Below are positions 8,612 to 17,984 of a stretch of DNA of 64,000 bases, piece by piece; position 1 is the stretch's first letter; each line of letters begins with the position of its first letter. Below the pieces are notes generated by a model. It had not been told where the DNA came from. It saw only the letters and a program-made list of their open reading frames with translations, and made no database searches. This DNA is from Chloroflexota bacterium. GTDB taxonomy: Bacteria; Chloroflexota; Dehalococcoidia; JACPQK01. Both the position numbers and the translations under genes were made by a program. The stretch spans positions 1 through 64,000 of the forward strand of contig JACPQM010000023.1 of the NCBI GenBank assembly GCA_016190505.1. Reading direction: 5' to 3'.

Positions 8612-9664
8612 ATGGGGAAGCCCTTCGTGCCCCGGGGCCTGGCCACCGCCATCGGCAGCCTGCCCCACACTGACCCGGAAGCTGGTTGCGCGCTGATGAG
8701 GCGCCATCTCCCCGAGATACCGTTGTGGCCGCAGTTGCCCAGGCGCTCGCCACTGGAAAACATGTACGCCCAGTACAGCCGCGCCTTCCCGGGGGTGCAA
8801 GTTGGCGATGACCGGGTGTGGGTGGACCGCGCTCTGGACCTGACAGAGGGCCTGGCCCGCATCCTGGCCGATTCGGAGGCGGGCCAGGTCAGCGGCTACG
8901 GCCTGACGCCGCAGTATGCCGCGGGGTTCGGAGCTTTCCTTGAGCGCGTCCAGGGAGGTCCGTTGGTAGCGGCAAAGGGACAGGTCACTGGCCCGGTGAG
9001 CTGGGGCCTGACGGTCACCGACGAGGCGAGGCGGCCCCTGCTCTACGACGAGACCCTGGCCCAGGCCATTGCCCAGATGCTGCGCCTGCAGGCTGCCTGG
9101 CAGGAGGGTGCCCTCCGGGCGGTGTGTCTCCAGACCATCGTGTTCCTCGACGAGCCCTATCTAAGTGCCTTCGGGTCGGCCTTCGTGTCCCTGTCCCGGG
9201 AGCAGGCGGCGTCCCTGATTACCACCACGCTCGAAGGCATCTCTGGGCTGAGGGGTGTTCACTGCTGCGGCAATACCGACTGGTCCCTGCTGCTGGAGAC
9301 GCCCCTGGACATCCTCAATTTCGATGCCTACAGCTTCGCCGTGTCCCTCAGCCTCTATCCCGAGGCGCTGTCCGCGTTTCTGGAGAGGGGTGGCGTGATT
9401 GCCTGGGGCATTGTGCCTAACGAGGCCGGTGCCCTGGCCGGAGAAGATGTGGACAGCCTGCTGGCCCGCCTGGAGGAGGCCATGGGTCTGCTCGTTGCCA
9501 AAGGTCTGGACGTTCACCGGTTGCGGGCCCAGTGCCTGATTACGCCATCGTGCGGTCTGGCGGGACTGACTGAAGTGCAGGCTGGGCAGGCCCTGTCGCT
9601 GACCGCGGCCGTGTCCCGGGCCTTTCGGGCCAGGTACTGGCCCCAGACTCAACGGGGCCATTGA
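8612..9664 (+). CDS. Methionine synthase (cobalamin-independent)-like protein
   Basis: This protein of about 350 residues has the UROD/MetE-like barrel only and lacks the N-terminal folate half of full MetE. Likely zinc ligands are visible: HCC in GVHCCGNTDWS and a late Cys in ITPSCGLAG. Start choice lies between ATG 8594 (overlapping mtnP) and ATG 8612; GAGGGTG directly before 8612 favours it. Short MetE-like proteins in anaerobes may take methyl groups from a corrinoid protein rather than polyglutamyl folate; that role is inference. It follows mtnP closely. Confidence 0.8.
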   Translation: MGKPFVPRGLATAIGSLPHTDPEAGCALMRRHLPEIPLWPQLPRRSPLENMYAQYSRAFPGVQVGDDRVWVDRALDLTEGLARILADSEAGQVSGYGLTPQYAAGFGAFLERVQGGPLVAAKGQVTGPVSWGLTVTDEARRPLLYDETLAQAIAQMLRLQAAWQEGALRAVCLQTIVFLDEPYLSAFGSAFVSLSREQAASLITTTLEGISGLRGVHCCGNTDWSLLLETPLDILNFDAYSFAVSLSLYPEALSAFLERGGVIAWGIVPNEAGALAGEDVDSLLARLEEAMGLLVAKGLDVHRLRAQCLITPSCGLAGLTEVQAGQALSLTAAVSRAFRARYWPQTQRGH

Positions 9665-9672
9665 ACGACCTG

Positions 9673-9681
9673 TGGCATAAT
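9673..9681 (+). promoter_or_regulatory. Possible extended -10 element
   Basis: TGGCATAAT fits a TGn-extended -10 about 35 bases before the rhodanese ATG. No good -35 is present, so this is tentative. Confidence 0.3.
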
Positions 9682-9716
9682 AGGGGGACACTTGTGGTTG
9701 CGAAGAGGGAACGGTC

Positions 9717-10061
9717 ATGAAACGAGAGCCGGGAGAACCCTACTACCGGATTGATGCCGCTGAGGCGGAGCAGATGCTGGACAAAGACCAGGTTGTGTTG
9801 GTGGACGTGCGGGGCAAAGAGGACTACGGCAAGGGTCATATCCCCGGGGCTCGCTCCATAGAGCTGGAGCAAGTCTACTCCCGGATCAAGGAGCTGAGCG
9901 GGGCACCGGCCCTTGTGTTTGTGTGCTACCGGGGGGTCACCAGCGCCCTGGCCTGCGAGGTGGCGGCCGCCGCCGGCCACCAGAAGGTGTACAACCTTGA
10001 GGGGGGCATGGAGAGTTGGGCATCCCGTCGCCTTCCCACCAAGCCGGGTCTCACGCCCTAG
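9717..10061 (+). CDS. Rhodanese-like domain protein
   Basis: This is a single-domain rhodanese of 114 residues, probably cytoplasmic, as no signal peptide is visible. It begins with YYRIDAAEAEQML and continues with VVLVDVRGKEDYGKGHIPGARSIELEQV, the standard rhodanese start. The catalytic-loop Cys is in VFVCYRGVTSALA (C-Y-R-G-V-T-S), followed by VYNLEGGMESWAS. Such proteins carry persulfide sulfur between acceptors. AAGAGGGAA precedes the ATG. A repeat-filled gap follows, so it is probably monocistronic. Confidence 0.93.
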   Translation: MKREPGEPYYRIDAAEAEQMLDKDQVVLVDVRGKEDYGKGHIPGARSIELEQVYSRIKELSGAPALVFVCYRGVTSALACEVAAAAGHQKVYNLEGGMESWASRRLPTKPGLTP

Positions 10062-10104
10062 GTCAGCAGGCCCCGTTGGCATTGTGACCCCCAATAGTCC
10101 TTGC

Positions 10105-10318
10105 TCTGAAAATGCGCCAAGGCGCTGCCCTAACCCCTGGCCCCTTCCCGCTTCGGGAAGGGGTCCCGACAGGTCGGGATTCCCGTGTCGGGGAGAGGCA
10201 GGGAGAGAGGGCCAAAGCGCCATTTTCATCCCCTGTGGTGCTTGTTTCAAGCATGGACGATTCTTGGCAAGTTGACCCTCCGTTGTCCCCCTTGCCAAGG
10301 GGGACAACAGGGGGTGAG
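10105..10318. repeat. Nested palindromic repeats
   Basis: This gap contains CCTTCCCGCTTCGGGAAGG, then GTCCCGACaGGTCGGGATTCCCGTGTCGGG, GGGAGAGGCAGGGAGAGAGGG, and TTGTCCCCCTTGCCAAGGGGGACAACAGGGGGTGAGG (about 10285-10321). The last block recurs at about 20604-20640. No gene is supported. Confidence 0.75.
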
Positions 10319-10329
10319 GGCCGACTGCC

Positions 10330-10845
10330 ATGGGGCGCGCTTGTCTCCTCACTGGGGTGCCGGGGGTGGGCAAGACCAGCCTGCTTCGCGAGATTCTCGC
10401 GGAGTGCGGCCGCAGCGCCGGCGGGTTCTTTACGGTCGAGGTACGGCAGTCAGGGGAGCGCGTGGGCTTCGACGTCGTGACCCTCACCGGCGAGGTGGCC
10501 ACGCTCGCCCGCGTGGGGTTGCGCTCGCCATATCGCGTGGGTAAATATGGCGTAGAGGTGGGCAGCCTGGAAAGAGTTGGCGTGCCGGCCCTGTCAATGG
10601 CGCTCGGTTCTTGTGATATAGTAGTCTGCGATGAGATCGGCAGGATGGAGTTGGAGTCCATTGCCTTTCGGGAGGCAATGAACGCGGCACTGACGAGCTC
10701 GAAGCTGGTCCTAGGTACGATAATGCTGGCCCCTCATCCTTGGGCGGACTGGGTGAAGGCCCAGCCTCAGGTCATGGTGGTCAACTTGCACCGGGGAAAC
10801 CGGCAGCAGGTGAAGCAGTTTGTTCTGGAGTGGCTGGGACCATGA
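10330..10845 (+). CDS. THEP1-type nucleoside-triphosphatase
   Basis: A P-loop NTPase of 171 residues, the normal size for the THEP1/NTPase_1 family, which hydrolyses nucleoside triphosphates with broad specificity. Walker A is LTGVPGVGKTSL at the N-terminus, and Walker B is DIVVCDEIGRMEL. The typical GGFFTVEVRQSGERVGFDVVTL strand pair is present. Its stop overlaps the next start codon (ATGA at 10842-10845), indicating translational coupling with the small basic protein and probably with the kinase fusion beyond. Confidence 0.9.
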   Translation: MGRACLLTGVPGVGKTSLLREILAECGRSAGGFFTVEVRQSGERVGFDVVTLTGEVATLARVGLRSPYRVGKYGVEVGSLERVGVPALSMALGSCDIVVCDEIGRMELESIAFREAMNAALTSSKLVLGTIMLAPHPWADWVKAQPQVMVVNLHRGNRQQVKQFVLEWLGP

Positions 10846-10949
10846 ACAAGGCGAGGCGCATGGCGGTGCTCAAACACCGCCGCAGGTACAAGAAGCTCGA
10901 AGAGAAGAGGCGCGCTCAGGCGTCTGCACCCGGGAGCGCGAAGAAGTAA
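10842..10949 (+). CDS. Small basic protein (35 residues)
   Basis: A very short ORF, MNKARRMAVLKHRRRYKKLEEKRRAQ, sits exactly between the NTPase (4-base ATGA overlap) and the following gene, whose GTG start comes right after this TAA. It is rich in Arg and Lys and probably helical. The composition suggests RNA or ribosome association, but I do not recognise a family. The seamless packing on both sides is the main argument that it is a real gene. Confidence 0.6.
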   Translation: MNKARRMAVLKHRRRYKKLEEKRRAQASAPGSAKK

Positions 10950-12533
10950 GTGGTTGCGGTGGTCTCACTGGCCTCAGAGCTCTTGCGGCCCGAGGTCTAT
11001 CCCACGCCGCCTGGGCCCATCGAGCTGGTACAGACTCACCTCTCGCTGGTCTTCGTGACCGAGCGCTATGCCTACAAGGTCAAGAAGCCAGTCAACTTTG
11101 GCTTCGTTGACTACACGACGGTCGAGCGACGGCGCTACTTCTGCCGGCGCGAAGTAGATCTGAACCGGCGCCTCTGCCCCGATATGTACCTGGGTGTGGC
11201 GGCCATCTATCAGGACCCCCACGGCCAGTTGCGGCTCACCGAGCCCGACGGGGAGCCGCCCGGGACCGTGGTGGACTACGCGGTGGTGATGTGCCGCCTG
11301 CCCGCCCAGCGCATGATGGACGTGCTGCTGGCTGGGGGCAAAGTCACCGAGGGCATGGTGGCCCAAATCGCCTCCTGCCTGGCCCGGTTCCACGCTGAGG
11401 CCGAGACCAACGAGCAGATCGCTGTCTATGGTCACCCCGAGGCCATTGGCTTCAACTGGGAGGAGAACTTCCAGCAGACGAAGCGTTACTTCGGCAATAC
11501 CGTCTTTCAGGAGCAGTTTGACGCTATCAGTGCCTACGCTGAGGGGTTCCTCGGGGGCAAGCGTGGGCTGTTTCTGGGGCGAATGGAGCGGGGGCGGGTG
11601 CGCGACGGCCACGGCGACCTCCATTCCGCCAACGTGTGCTTTGGCGACAACCTCTATATCTACGACTGCATCGAGTTCAACGAACGCTTTCGCTATTTGG
11701 ACGTGGCCAGCGACGTCGCTTTCATGGCCATGGACCTGGACTTCTACGGGCGCCCTGACCTTTCCCGTGCCTTTGCTGAGCAGTACATTCGCGAGTCGGG
11801 CGACGACGAGGTTGCGGAGCTGTTGCCCTTCTACAAGTGCTACCGGGCCTACGTGCGGGGCAAGGTGGAGTCCTTCCCGCTCGAAGACCCGCTGGCGCTC
11901 CCGGAGGCGAGGGAACGTGCTTGCCAGCGGGCCGGGCGCTATTTCCGATTAGCGCACAGCTACACCCGGCGGCTCGAGCGGCCTACGGTGGTCATCACGG
12001 TAGGACTCATCGGCACAGGCAAGAGCACCCTGGCCCGAGCGCTGGCCCACCGGACCGGGATGGAGGTGGTCTCCTCAGACGAGGTCCGCAAGCGGCTCCA
12101 GGGCCTATCGGCTGATGAGCGCCGGCTGGAGCCTTTCCAGGGGGGCATATACAGTGCCGAGGTCTCCCGGCTGACCTACGACGAGATGTTCCGCCAGGCC
12201 GGAGAGGTCCTGGCCGCTGGGCGTTCAGTTCTCCTCGATGCGTCCTTCCGCCGGGCAGAGGAGCGTGCCCGCGCCGTGGAGGTGGCCCGTGCCGCTGGTG
12301 CCGACTTCTGGGCCATCGAGTGCGTGGCTTCTGAGGCGACCATCCGCGAGCGGCTGGAACGCCGGGCACGGGATTGGCCTGACGCCTCCGACGCCCGCTG
12401 GGAGCTGTTCCCACAGATCAAGGGCGAGCACGAGCCGGTCCGGGAGATTCCCTCGCGGTGCCATTTGGTGGTAGACTGTTCCGGTCTTGTTGGTGATGCG
12501 TTGGACACCGTCGTGTCCGCCATCACCAATTGA
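10950..12533 (+). CDS. Aminoglycoside phosphotransferase-like / P-loop kinase fusion
   Basis: The 527-residue protein joins two kinase-type domains. The N-terminal part (about 1-320) is an APH/choline-kinase-like fold with KVKKPVNFGFVDY near the nucleotide lysine and the catalytic loop GHGDLHSANVCF followed by DCIEFNE. The C-terminal part (about 345-527) is a zeta-toxin or gluconate-kinase-like P-loop domain with GLIGTGKSTLARALA and a likely Walker B-like DASFRRAEE. Proteins of this layout are widespread, but the substrate is unknown. It starts at GTG directly after the small basic ORF. It should not be called a resistance gene on this evidence. Confidence 0.88.
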   Translation: MVAVVSLASELLRPEVYPTPPGPIELVQTHLSLVFVTERYAYKVKKPVNFGFVDYTTVERRRYFCRREVDLNRRLCPDMYLGVAAIYQDPHGQLRLTEPDGEPPGTVVDYAVVMCRLPAQRMMDVLLAGGKVTEGMVAQIASCLARFHAEAETNEQIAVYGHPEAIGFNWEENFQQTKRYFGNTVFQEQFDAISAYAEGFLGGKRGLFLGRMERGRVRDGHGDLHSANVCFGDNLYIYDCIEFNERFRYLDVASDVAFMAMDLDFYGRPDLSRAFAEQYIRESGDDEVAELLPFYKCYRAYVRGKVESFPLEDPLALPEARERACQRAGRYFRLAHSYTRRLERPTVVITVGLIGTGKSTLARALAHRTGMEVVSSDEVRKRLQGLSADERRLEPFQGGIYSAEVSRLTYDEMFRQAGEVLAAGRSVLLDASFRRAEERARAVEVARAAGADFWAIECVASEATIRERLERRARDWPDASDARWELFPQIKGEHEPVREIPSRCHLVVDCSGLVGDALDTVVSAITN

Positions 12534-12692
12534 CAAGCAGATGGAACAACGGGCCGCCACTCGCCCGATACTGGTGTGCCGTCTGGGCTGGTGGGCCTCT
12601 GTAGGTGGCCGTCCCCACTGGTGGCACACGGCGAGTTGATGCCCTGGTCGGGCGACAGCCGGTGGCCGTGTGGGTAGGAAGAGAGCATACGC

Positions 12693-13943
12693 ATGGCAGC
12701 AACCGCCGTTTGGCTGAACCGGACCTTCTCTTCGCTCAAGCTGCGGAACTATCGTCTGCTCTGGCTGGGCTCGGCCTCGGAGCACACCGGCGAGTGGATG
12801 GAGCGTACCGCCATTGGCTGGACGGTGCTTCAACTCACCGACTCCCCGTTCATGCTGGGACTGAACGAGGCCCTGCGTTTCATCGCGCTGATCGTTTTCC
12901 CCTTCGTAGGCGGGGCCGTGGCGGACCGGTGGAACCGCAAGAAGCTGCTAATCGCCACCCTCATCGGGATGGCCCTGCTCTCGGCGATCATTGTGGCGCT
13001 GATGTGGTCGGGCGTTCTGGTGAAGGCGAACCCCATCGCCGTCTATTACATCCTGATGTACTCATTGCTGAGCGGCGTAATGACCGCCTTCAATCACCCG
13101 GCGCGAGGCACGCTCCTGGCCAGCATTGTAGACAAGAGCAGCTATGCCAACGCTGTGTCACTGGACAGTATCTCTGTCATGGCCAGCCGCCTCGTGGGCA
13201 TGCCCCTGGCTGTCGGCTGGACGTTAATAGCCAACAATGACGTCAGCGGCATCATAGGGATGCGATTCGTTGGCTGCATGCTGGCGGTAATGTGGCTGCT
13301 GTGGCTGAGGGCGCCGTCCACTCCCCCCCAGGCCCGGCGGGAAAGTATGACGGCAAACGTGAAAGAGGGGCTTCGCTACGTGGCCAAGGACGAGGCCGTA
13401 CTGGGGGTTACCTTGCTGGCCTTCATTCCCAGCTTCTTTGTCACGGGCTATGTTAGCCAGCTCCCTGTCTTTGCCGAGAGCGTGCTGGACATCGGGCCGG
13501 CGGGCCTGTACTTGATGAACTTCACGGCTGGGCTTGGCTCCCTCATTGGCCTGCTCGGCCTGGCCTCGCTGGGAGACTACAAGCACAAAGGCGTACACCT
13601 GTTTGTGTCCATCATCGGATCAGGTGTCTCCCTGGCCTTGTTCGCGGTGAGTGCCTGGGTGCCATTATCTTTTGCCATGCTGTTCGTGAGTGGGGCCACC
13701 ATTAGCATGTTCACTGCACTGCGCTCCACGGTAGTCCTGCTCATAGTTCCGGACCACCTGAGGGGTAGGGTGATCGCGCTGAGGGAGCTGGCGACAGGCA
13801 CCCAGCCTGTGGGTAGCTTGCTGCTGGGGTCCATGTCGGAGGCGTGGGGAGCGCCTATGGGTCTTGGGATAATGTCCGGTCTGTGTGCCGTGACCAGCGC
13901 CGGGGCGATGGTACGGCTCAAGCGGGTGAGGGACCTGGAGTGA
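12693..13943 (+). CDS. MFS transporter, EntS-like exporter
   Basis: This is a 416-residue inner-membrane protein with about 12 hydrophobic segments. It belongs to the major facilitator branch that includes the enterobactin exporter EntS: an N-terminal LRNYRLLWLGSASEHTGEWMERTAIGWTVLQLT and the motif-A-like loop GGAVADRWNRKKLL between helices 2 and 3. The second half has GDYKHKG in the equivalent loop. The cargo cannot be inferred. It probably uses the proton gradient. Neighbours (kinase fusion, ahcY) give no hint of substrate. Confidence 0.9.
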   Translation: MAATAVWLNRTFSSLKLRNYRLLWLGSASEHTGEWMERTAIGWTVLQLTDSPFMLGLNEALRFIALIVFPFVGGAVADRWNRKKLLIATLIGMALLSAIIVALMWSGVLVKANPIAVYYILMYSLLSGVMTAFNHPARGTLLASIVDKSSYANAVSLDSISVMASRLVGMPLAVGWTLIANNDVSGIIGMRFVGCMLAVMWLLWLRAPSTPPQARRESMTANVKEGLRYVAKDEAVLGVTLLAFIPSFFVTGYVSQLPVFAESVLDIGPAGLYLMNFTAGLGSLIGLLGLASLGDYKHKGVHLFVSIIGSGVSLALFAVSAWVPLSFAMLFVSGATISMFTALRSTVVLLIVPDHLRGRVIALRELATGTQPVGSLLLGSMSEAWGAPMGLGIMSGLCAVTSAGAMVRLKRVRDLE

Positions 13944-14013
13944 GACAGCTCGGCGCCTCAGGCGAATTGGACAAAGTTGCCCCCTGTTGAGGGGCGTTGA
14001 AAGGGGTTATTAG

Positions 14014-15282
14014 ATGGTGTCCAGCGTTCAAGGCGATGTCAGGGACATGGGCTTGGCCGGGCAGGGGGACCAGCGCATCGAGTGGGCCAGCCGGGAGATG
14101 CCTGTGCTGCGTCTCATCGGCGACCGCTTTGAGAAGGAAAAGCCTCTGCGCGGCCTGTCCTTGTCGGCCTGTCTCCACATCACTACGGAGACGGCCAACC
14201 TCGTACTGGCGCTCCATCGGGGCGGCGCCCAGATCGCCCTTTGCGCAAGCAACCCCCTGTCCACTCAGGACGAGGTGGCGGCGGCCCTGGTGCGCCGGGG
14301 TATCCCCACCTTTGGCATCCGGGGCGAGGACCAGCCCACGTACTACAAGCATATCCACAGCGCCCTGGTCCAGGAGCCTCAAGTGACTTTGGACGACGGT
14401 GCTGACTTGGTGACCACTCTCCATCGCGAGCGACGTGACCTGCTGCCCAACGTCATCGGCGGCACGGAGGAGACTACCACCGGCGTAATCCGGCTGCACA
14501 ATCAGGCCAAAGACGGCCAGCTCCGCTATGCCATCATTGCGGTCAACGAGGCTGAGACCAAGCATCTGTTCGACAATCGCTACGGCACCGGCCAGAGCAC
14601 CATAGACGGCGTGACCCGGGCCACCAACATACTTTGGGCGGGCAAACAGGTAGTGGTGGCCGGCTATGGCTGGTGCGGGAGGGGTATCGCCCGGCGCGCC
14701 GCCGGCATGGGCGCTCAGGTCATCGTCACCGAGGTGGAGCCCATTCGCGCTCTCGAGGCGGTCATGGACGGCTACCGGGTCATGCCCATGGTGGAGGCGG
14801 CTCGGAGCGGCGACGTGTTCATCACTGCCACAGGAGACATCAACGCCATTGGGCGTGAACACTTGGAGGTCATGAAGGACGGGGCCATCCTGGCTAACAG
14901 CGGGCACTTCAACGTGGAGATAGACATCCCGGTCCTGGAGTCACTGTCACGCGGGCACCGCACCATGCGGCCCCAGGTGGAGGAGTACACGCTCCGGGAT
15001 GGGCGCCGGCTGTACCTGCTGGCGGAGGGCCGCCTGATTAACCTGGCGGCGGCGGAAGGACATCCCGCGGCCGTCATGGACATGTCCTTCGCTAACCAGG
15101 CGCTATGTGTGGAGTACCTGGCCAAGCAGCAGAAAGGGCGCCTGGACCCAGGGGTGTACCCGGTGCCTCGGGAGATAGACCGGGAGGTGGGCCGGCTCAA
15201 GCTTGAGGCCATGGGCGTGGGCCTGGACACCTTGACCCCCGAGCAGCACGAGTACCTTACCGGCTGGGAGAAGGGGACCTAG
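14014..15282 (+). CDS. ahcY: Adenosylhomocysteinase
   Basis: AhcY hydrolyses S-adenosylhomocysteine (or a close relative) to homocysteine and the nucleoside, relieving product inhibition of methyltransferases. The 422-residue length is normal. The NAD-binding motif [27 protein letters not shown] is clear, as are [13 protein letters not shown] and [10 protein letters not shown]. The substrate region reads [13 protein letters not shown] and [14 protein letters not shown], closer to the archaeal/thermophile type than to the E-T-E-E-E-Y-x-W type, so nucleoside preference should be treated with care. GAAAGGGG precedes the ATG. It complements the nearby metK. Confidence 0.93.
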   Translation: MVSSVQGDVRDMGLAGQGDQRIEWASREMPVLRLIGDRFEKEKPLRGLSLSACLHITTETANLVLALHRGGAQIALCASNPLSTQDEVAAALVRRGIPTFGIRGEDQPTYYKHIHSALVQEPQVTLDDGADLVTTLHRERRDLLPNVIGGTEETTTGVIRLHNQAKDGQLRYAIIAVNEAETKHLFDNRYGTGQSTIDGVTRATNILWAGKQVVVAGYGWCGRGIARRAAGMGAQVIVTEVEPIRALEAVMDGYRVMPMVEAARSGDVFITATGDINAIGREHLEVMKDGAILANSGHFNVEIDIPVLESLSRGHRTMRPQVEEYTLRDGRRLYLLAEGRLINLAAAEGHPAAVMDMSFANQALCVEYLAKQQKGRLDPGVYPVPREIDREVGRLKLEAMGVGLDTLTPEQHEYLTGWEKGT

Positions 15283-15300
15283 GCCGGCACCCGCAAGGGC

Positions 15301-15699
15301 CTAGGGCGCGATACTGAAGGGTACCTCCTCGGCCATGGAGTGGAGTGCTATGATGGTCAGCAGCGCTGCGGCCAGGGCAATGTTCTTCATGAAGTGCGCC
15401 ATCTGGTTGGCGGCCATCATCTGGTCGGCCAGTCCCCAGAACTTGTGCATGATGAAGGCCACCGGCACCAGGAAGGCGATGAGCACGGAGGCGCCCACGT
15501 CCATCCAGATGCCCAGCAGGAGGCTGGCGCCGCCGAACAGGAGCATGAGGCCCGTGAACGGTACAGCCAACTCGGGGGCAGGCGTCTCCATGCTCTTGGC
15601 GTAGGGGACGAGCATTTGGCGTTTGGTGAAATGGCCTACGCCATTGTACAGGAAATACAGTCCTAGGATGGTCCGCCCGATGAGGAACAGAATGTCCAT
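15301..15699 (-). CDS. DoxX family membrane protein
   Basis: The true start is the ATG at 15699, where GGAGGGAGAAA immediately precedes it and the product begins MDILFLIGRTILGLYFLYNGVGHF; the track start is 104 codons too early. The 132-residue protein has four hydrophobic segments, as in DoxX/DoxD proteins, with HFTKRQMLVPYAKSMETPAP in the first loop. The family is linked loosely to redox or thiol processes in the membrane; the role here is unknown. It is divergent from the SDR gene. Confidence 0.88.
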   Translation of the reverse strand: MDILFLIGRTILGLYFLYNGVGHFTKRQMLVPYAKSMETPAPELAVPFTGLMLLFGGASLLLGIWMDVGASVLIAFLVPVAFIMHKFWGLADQMMAANQMAHFMKNIALAAALLTIIALHSMAEEVPFSIAP

Positions 15700-15769
15700 T
15701 TTCTCCCTCCCACCGCTGAGAATAATGCTATAGTGACGCATGGTATGGCGTGGGCGCGCTCTAGTCAAG

Positions 15770-15789
15770 CCCCTGGCTTTAGCCAGGGG
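15770..15789. repeat. CCCCTGGCT-tt-AGCCAGGGG hairpin
   Basis: A nine-base perfect inverted repeat with a two-base centre lies in the divergent DoxX/SDR spacer. It is probably a dispersed palindrome like others in the window, though it could influence either promoter. Confidence 0.5.
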
Positions 15790-15847
15790 TGCCCTGTCTG
15801 AATCCAGGGTTTCAACAGCCGGTCTCATACCAGGAGGGGACGCAACA

Positions 15848-16669
15848 ATGGAAAACGTTGAACTGCCTGGCTGCCTGGCGGGCAGGGTGGCCGTTGTCAC
15901 CGGGGCCAGCCGCGGCATCGGCAAGGCGCTGGCCATTGCCTTTGCCAAGGAGGGCGCCAGGGTGGTGGTGGCCGCCCGCAGCGAGACGGAAGGCTCTCTA
16001 CCCGGGACCATTTACCAGACGGCGGAAGAGATCAAAAACGCCGGCGGTGTGGCCTTGCCGGTGCGCTGCGACCTGATGAAGTCCGAGGATGTGGAGGCCC
16101 TGGGCCGGCGGGCCCTCGATGAGTTCGGCACCGTGGACATCCTGGTCAACAATGCCGGGACAGGTTCCTTCTCCTCGATCCTGAAGGTCTCCGTGGACCG
16201 CTGGGACAAGGTTTTCGCCACCAATATCCGCGGGGCGTTCCTGTGCAGCCGGGCGGTGCTGCCCACCATGATCAAGAACCGGCGAGGGAGCATAATCAAC
16301 ATAACGTCCATGGCGGCCCGCGTGGTAGATGCCTCCCACGGCCCGTATGCTGCCTCCAAGGCTGCCCTGGAGCGCTTCACCCTGTGTTTAGCGGAAGAGG
16401 TGCGGGGCTACAACATCGCCGTCAACGCGCTCGACCCGGGTCTCATCCTGGCCCCCGGAGTTGCGGAGGGGGTTACGGGCCACGGGCGGGCGTGGACCCT
16501 GGTGGGCCGGAGGCCCCCCGAGACGGTGGCCCCGGCGGCTATCTTCATGGCCTATCAGGACGCTCATTTCACCGGCCGGGTGATGAAGGCCCAGGAGTTC
16601 TATGTGACCTGGCCCCATTACATCGAGGGCCGGGCCCAGTCTCTTGATAACCCAGCCCCGCCGGGCTAA
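15848..16669 (+). CDS. Short-chain dehydrogenase/reductase
   Basis: This NAD(P)-dependent oxidoreductase has 273 residues. I choose the ATG at 15848 because AGGAGGGGA lies eight bases upstream; the track start runs into the hairpin repeat. Cofactor motif [13 protein letters not shown], then [10 protein letters not shown], the catalytic Ser in NITSMAA and the Tyr-Lys pair in [14 protein letters not shown] are all present. The Arg after the first glycine motif (AARSETEG) mildly favours NADPH. The substrate is unknown. It ends 41 bases before metK. Confidence 0.9.
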   Translation: MENVELPGCLAGRVAVVTGASRGIGKALAIAFAKEGARVVVAARSETEGSLPGTIYQTAEEIKNAGGVALPVRCDLMKSEDVEALGRRALDEFGTVDILVNNAGTGSFSSILKVSVDRWDKVFATNIRGAFLCSRAVLPTMIKNRRGSIINITSMAARVVDASHGPYAASKAALERFTLCLAEEVRGYNIAVNALDPGLILAPGVAEGVTGHGRAWTLVGRRPPETVAPAAIFMAYQDAHFTGRVMKAQEFYVTWPHYIEGRAQSLDNPAPPG

Positions 16670-16710
16670 TATATCAGGCGATTGCCATATTTCATGACGA
16701 GGGGTGTATA

Positions 16711-17967
16711 ATGCTCAGTCGGTTTTCCTCTAGCTCCTATCTGGCGACCTCCGAGTCGGTGACCGAGGGCCATCCGGACAAGCTCTGCGACCAGATCTCC
16801 GATGCTATTCTCGACGCCATGCTGGCCCAGGACCCCATGTCCCGGGTGGCCTGCGAGACCACAGCCACCACCGGGCTGATCCTGGTCACTGGCGAGGTGA
16901 CCACCGAGGGCTACGTAGACATCCCTCATATCATCCGCCATGCCGTCCAGGAAGCTGGCTATACCAGGGCTGAGTATGGGTTTGACTACCAGACCTGCGG
17001 CGTGATGGTATCGCTCAAGGAGCAGTCCAAGGACATTGATGCTGGCGTGAGCCGCTCCCGGGAGGCACGCCAGAAACAGGACTCCCCTTTCAACAATGAT
17101 GACTATGACCGCATCGGGGCCGGAGACCAGGGACTGATGATTGGCTACGCGTGCACGGAGACGCCCGAGCTCATGCCCCTGCCCATAGTCCTGGCCCACA
17201 GGCTGTGCAAGGAGCTGGCCCACGCTCGCAAGGACCGGGTACTCCCCTACCTCCGGCCGGATGGGAAAGCCCAGGTGACGGTGGAGTACTCTTACGGTGT
17301 CCCGCAGCGGGTCACCTCGGTGGTGGTCGCCGCGCAGCACGATCCCGAGGTGAGCCACGACGTCATCGAGCGGGACATCATCGAGTACGTCGTCCCCGTG
17401 GGCGTCCCCCGGCAGTTGCTGGACAAGCACACCAAGTTCTACATCAATGCCACAGGCCGCTTCGTCATCGGCGGGCCTATGGGCGACGCCGGGCTCACTG
17501 GGCGCAAGATCCTGGTGGACTCCTACGGTGGCGCGGCCCGCCACGGTGGCGGCTGTTTCTCGGGGAAGGACCCTACCAAGGTGGACCGCTCCGGGGCTTA
17601 CGCAGCCCGCTACGTGGCCAAGAACGTGGTGGCCGCGGGCCTGGCCGACCGGGCCGAGATCGAGGTGGCGTACTCCATCGGCGTGGCCCACCCGCTGGCC
17701 ATCTCCGTGGAGACCTTCGGCACGGGGCGGGTGGACGACCAGGTCATTGTCAAGCTGATCAACAAGCATTTCGACCTCCGGCCGGCGGCCATCATTGACA
17801 ACCTTCAGTTGCGCCGCCCCATTTTCAAAGCTACCGCCGCCTACGGCCACTTCGGCCGCGAGGACATAGACGCTCCCTGGGAGAGGACCGACAAGGCGGC
17901 TATACTTCGAGCCGAGGCCGGCATCCGGCTGCCGGAGGAAGGCACCGGGACCTCCACCGCCAGCTAG
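16711..17967 (+). CDS. metK: S-adenosylmethionine synthetase
   Basis: MetK makes SAM from methionine and ATP. The 418-residue protein is slightly longer than usual at the N-terminus ([36 protein letters not shown]). It carries [23 protein letters not shown] and the phosphate loop [31 protein letters not shown] six bases upstream supports the ATG. No SAM riboswitch was recognised in the short upstream gap. It lies close to ahcY and within reach of the methionine-salvage genes. Confidence 0.97.
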   Translation: MLSRFSSSSYLATSESVTEGHPDKLCDQISDAILDAMLAQDPMSRVACETTATTGLILVTGEVTTEGYVDIPHIIRHAVQEAGYTRAEYGFDYQTCGVMVSLKEQSKDIDAGVSRSREARQKQDSPFNNDDYDRIGAGDQGLMIGYACTETPELMPLPIVLAHRLCKELAHARKDRVLPYLRPDGKAQVTVEYSYGVPQRVTSVVVAAQHDPEVSHDVIERDIIEYVVPVGVPRQLLDKHTKFYINATGRFVIGGPMGDAGLTGRKILVDSYGGAARHGGGCFSGKDPTKVDRSGAYAARYVAKNVVAAGLADRAEIEVAYSIGVAHPLAISVETFGTGRVDDQVIVKLINKHFDLRPAAIIDNLQLRRPIFKATAAYGHFGREDIDAPWERTDKAAILRAEAGIRLPEEGTGTSTAS

Positions 17968-17984
17968 TCGGCAAGGGTGGTCCG

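Noticed and set aside
10950-12533. Aminoglycoside resistance gene
   Set aside because: The N-terminal APH-like fold is shared by many small-molecule and protein kinases, and this fused architecture is widespread without known resistance.
16682-16712. TTGCCA ... TATAAT before metK looks like a promoter
   Set aside because: The TATAAT overlaps the ATG start of metK and the spacer is 19 bases; transcription would begin inside the gene. GAGGGG at a proper distance supports the ATG, so the match is probably chance.
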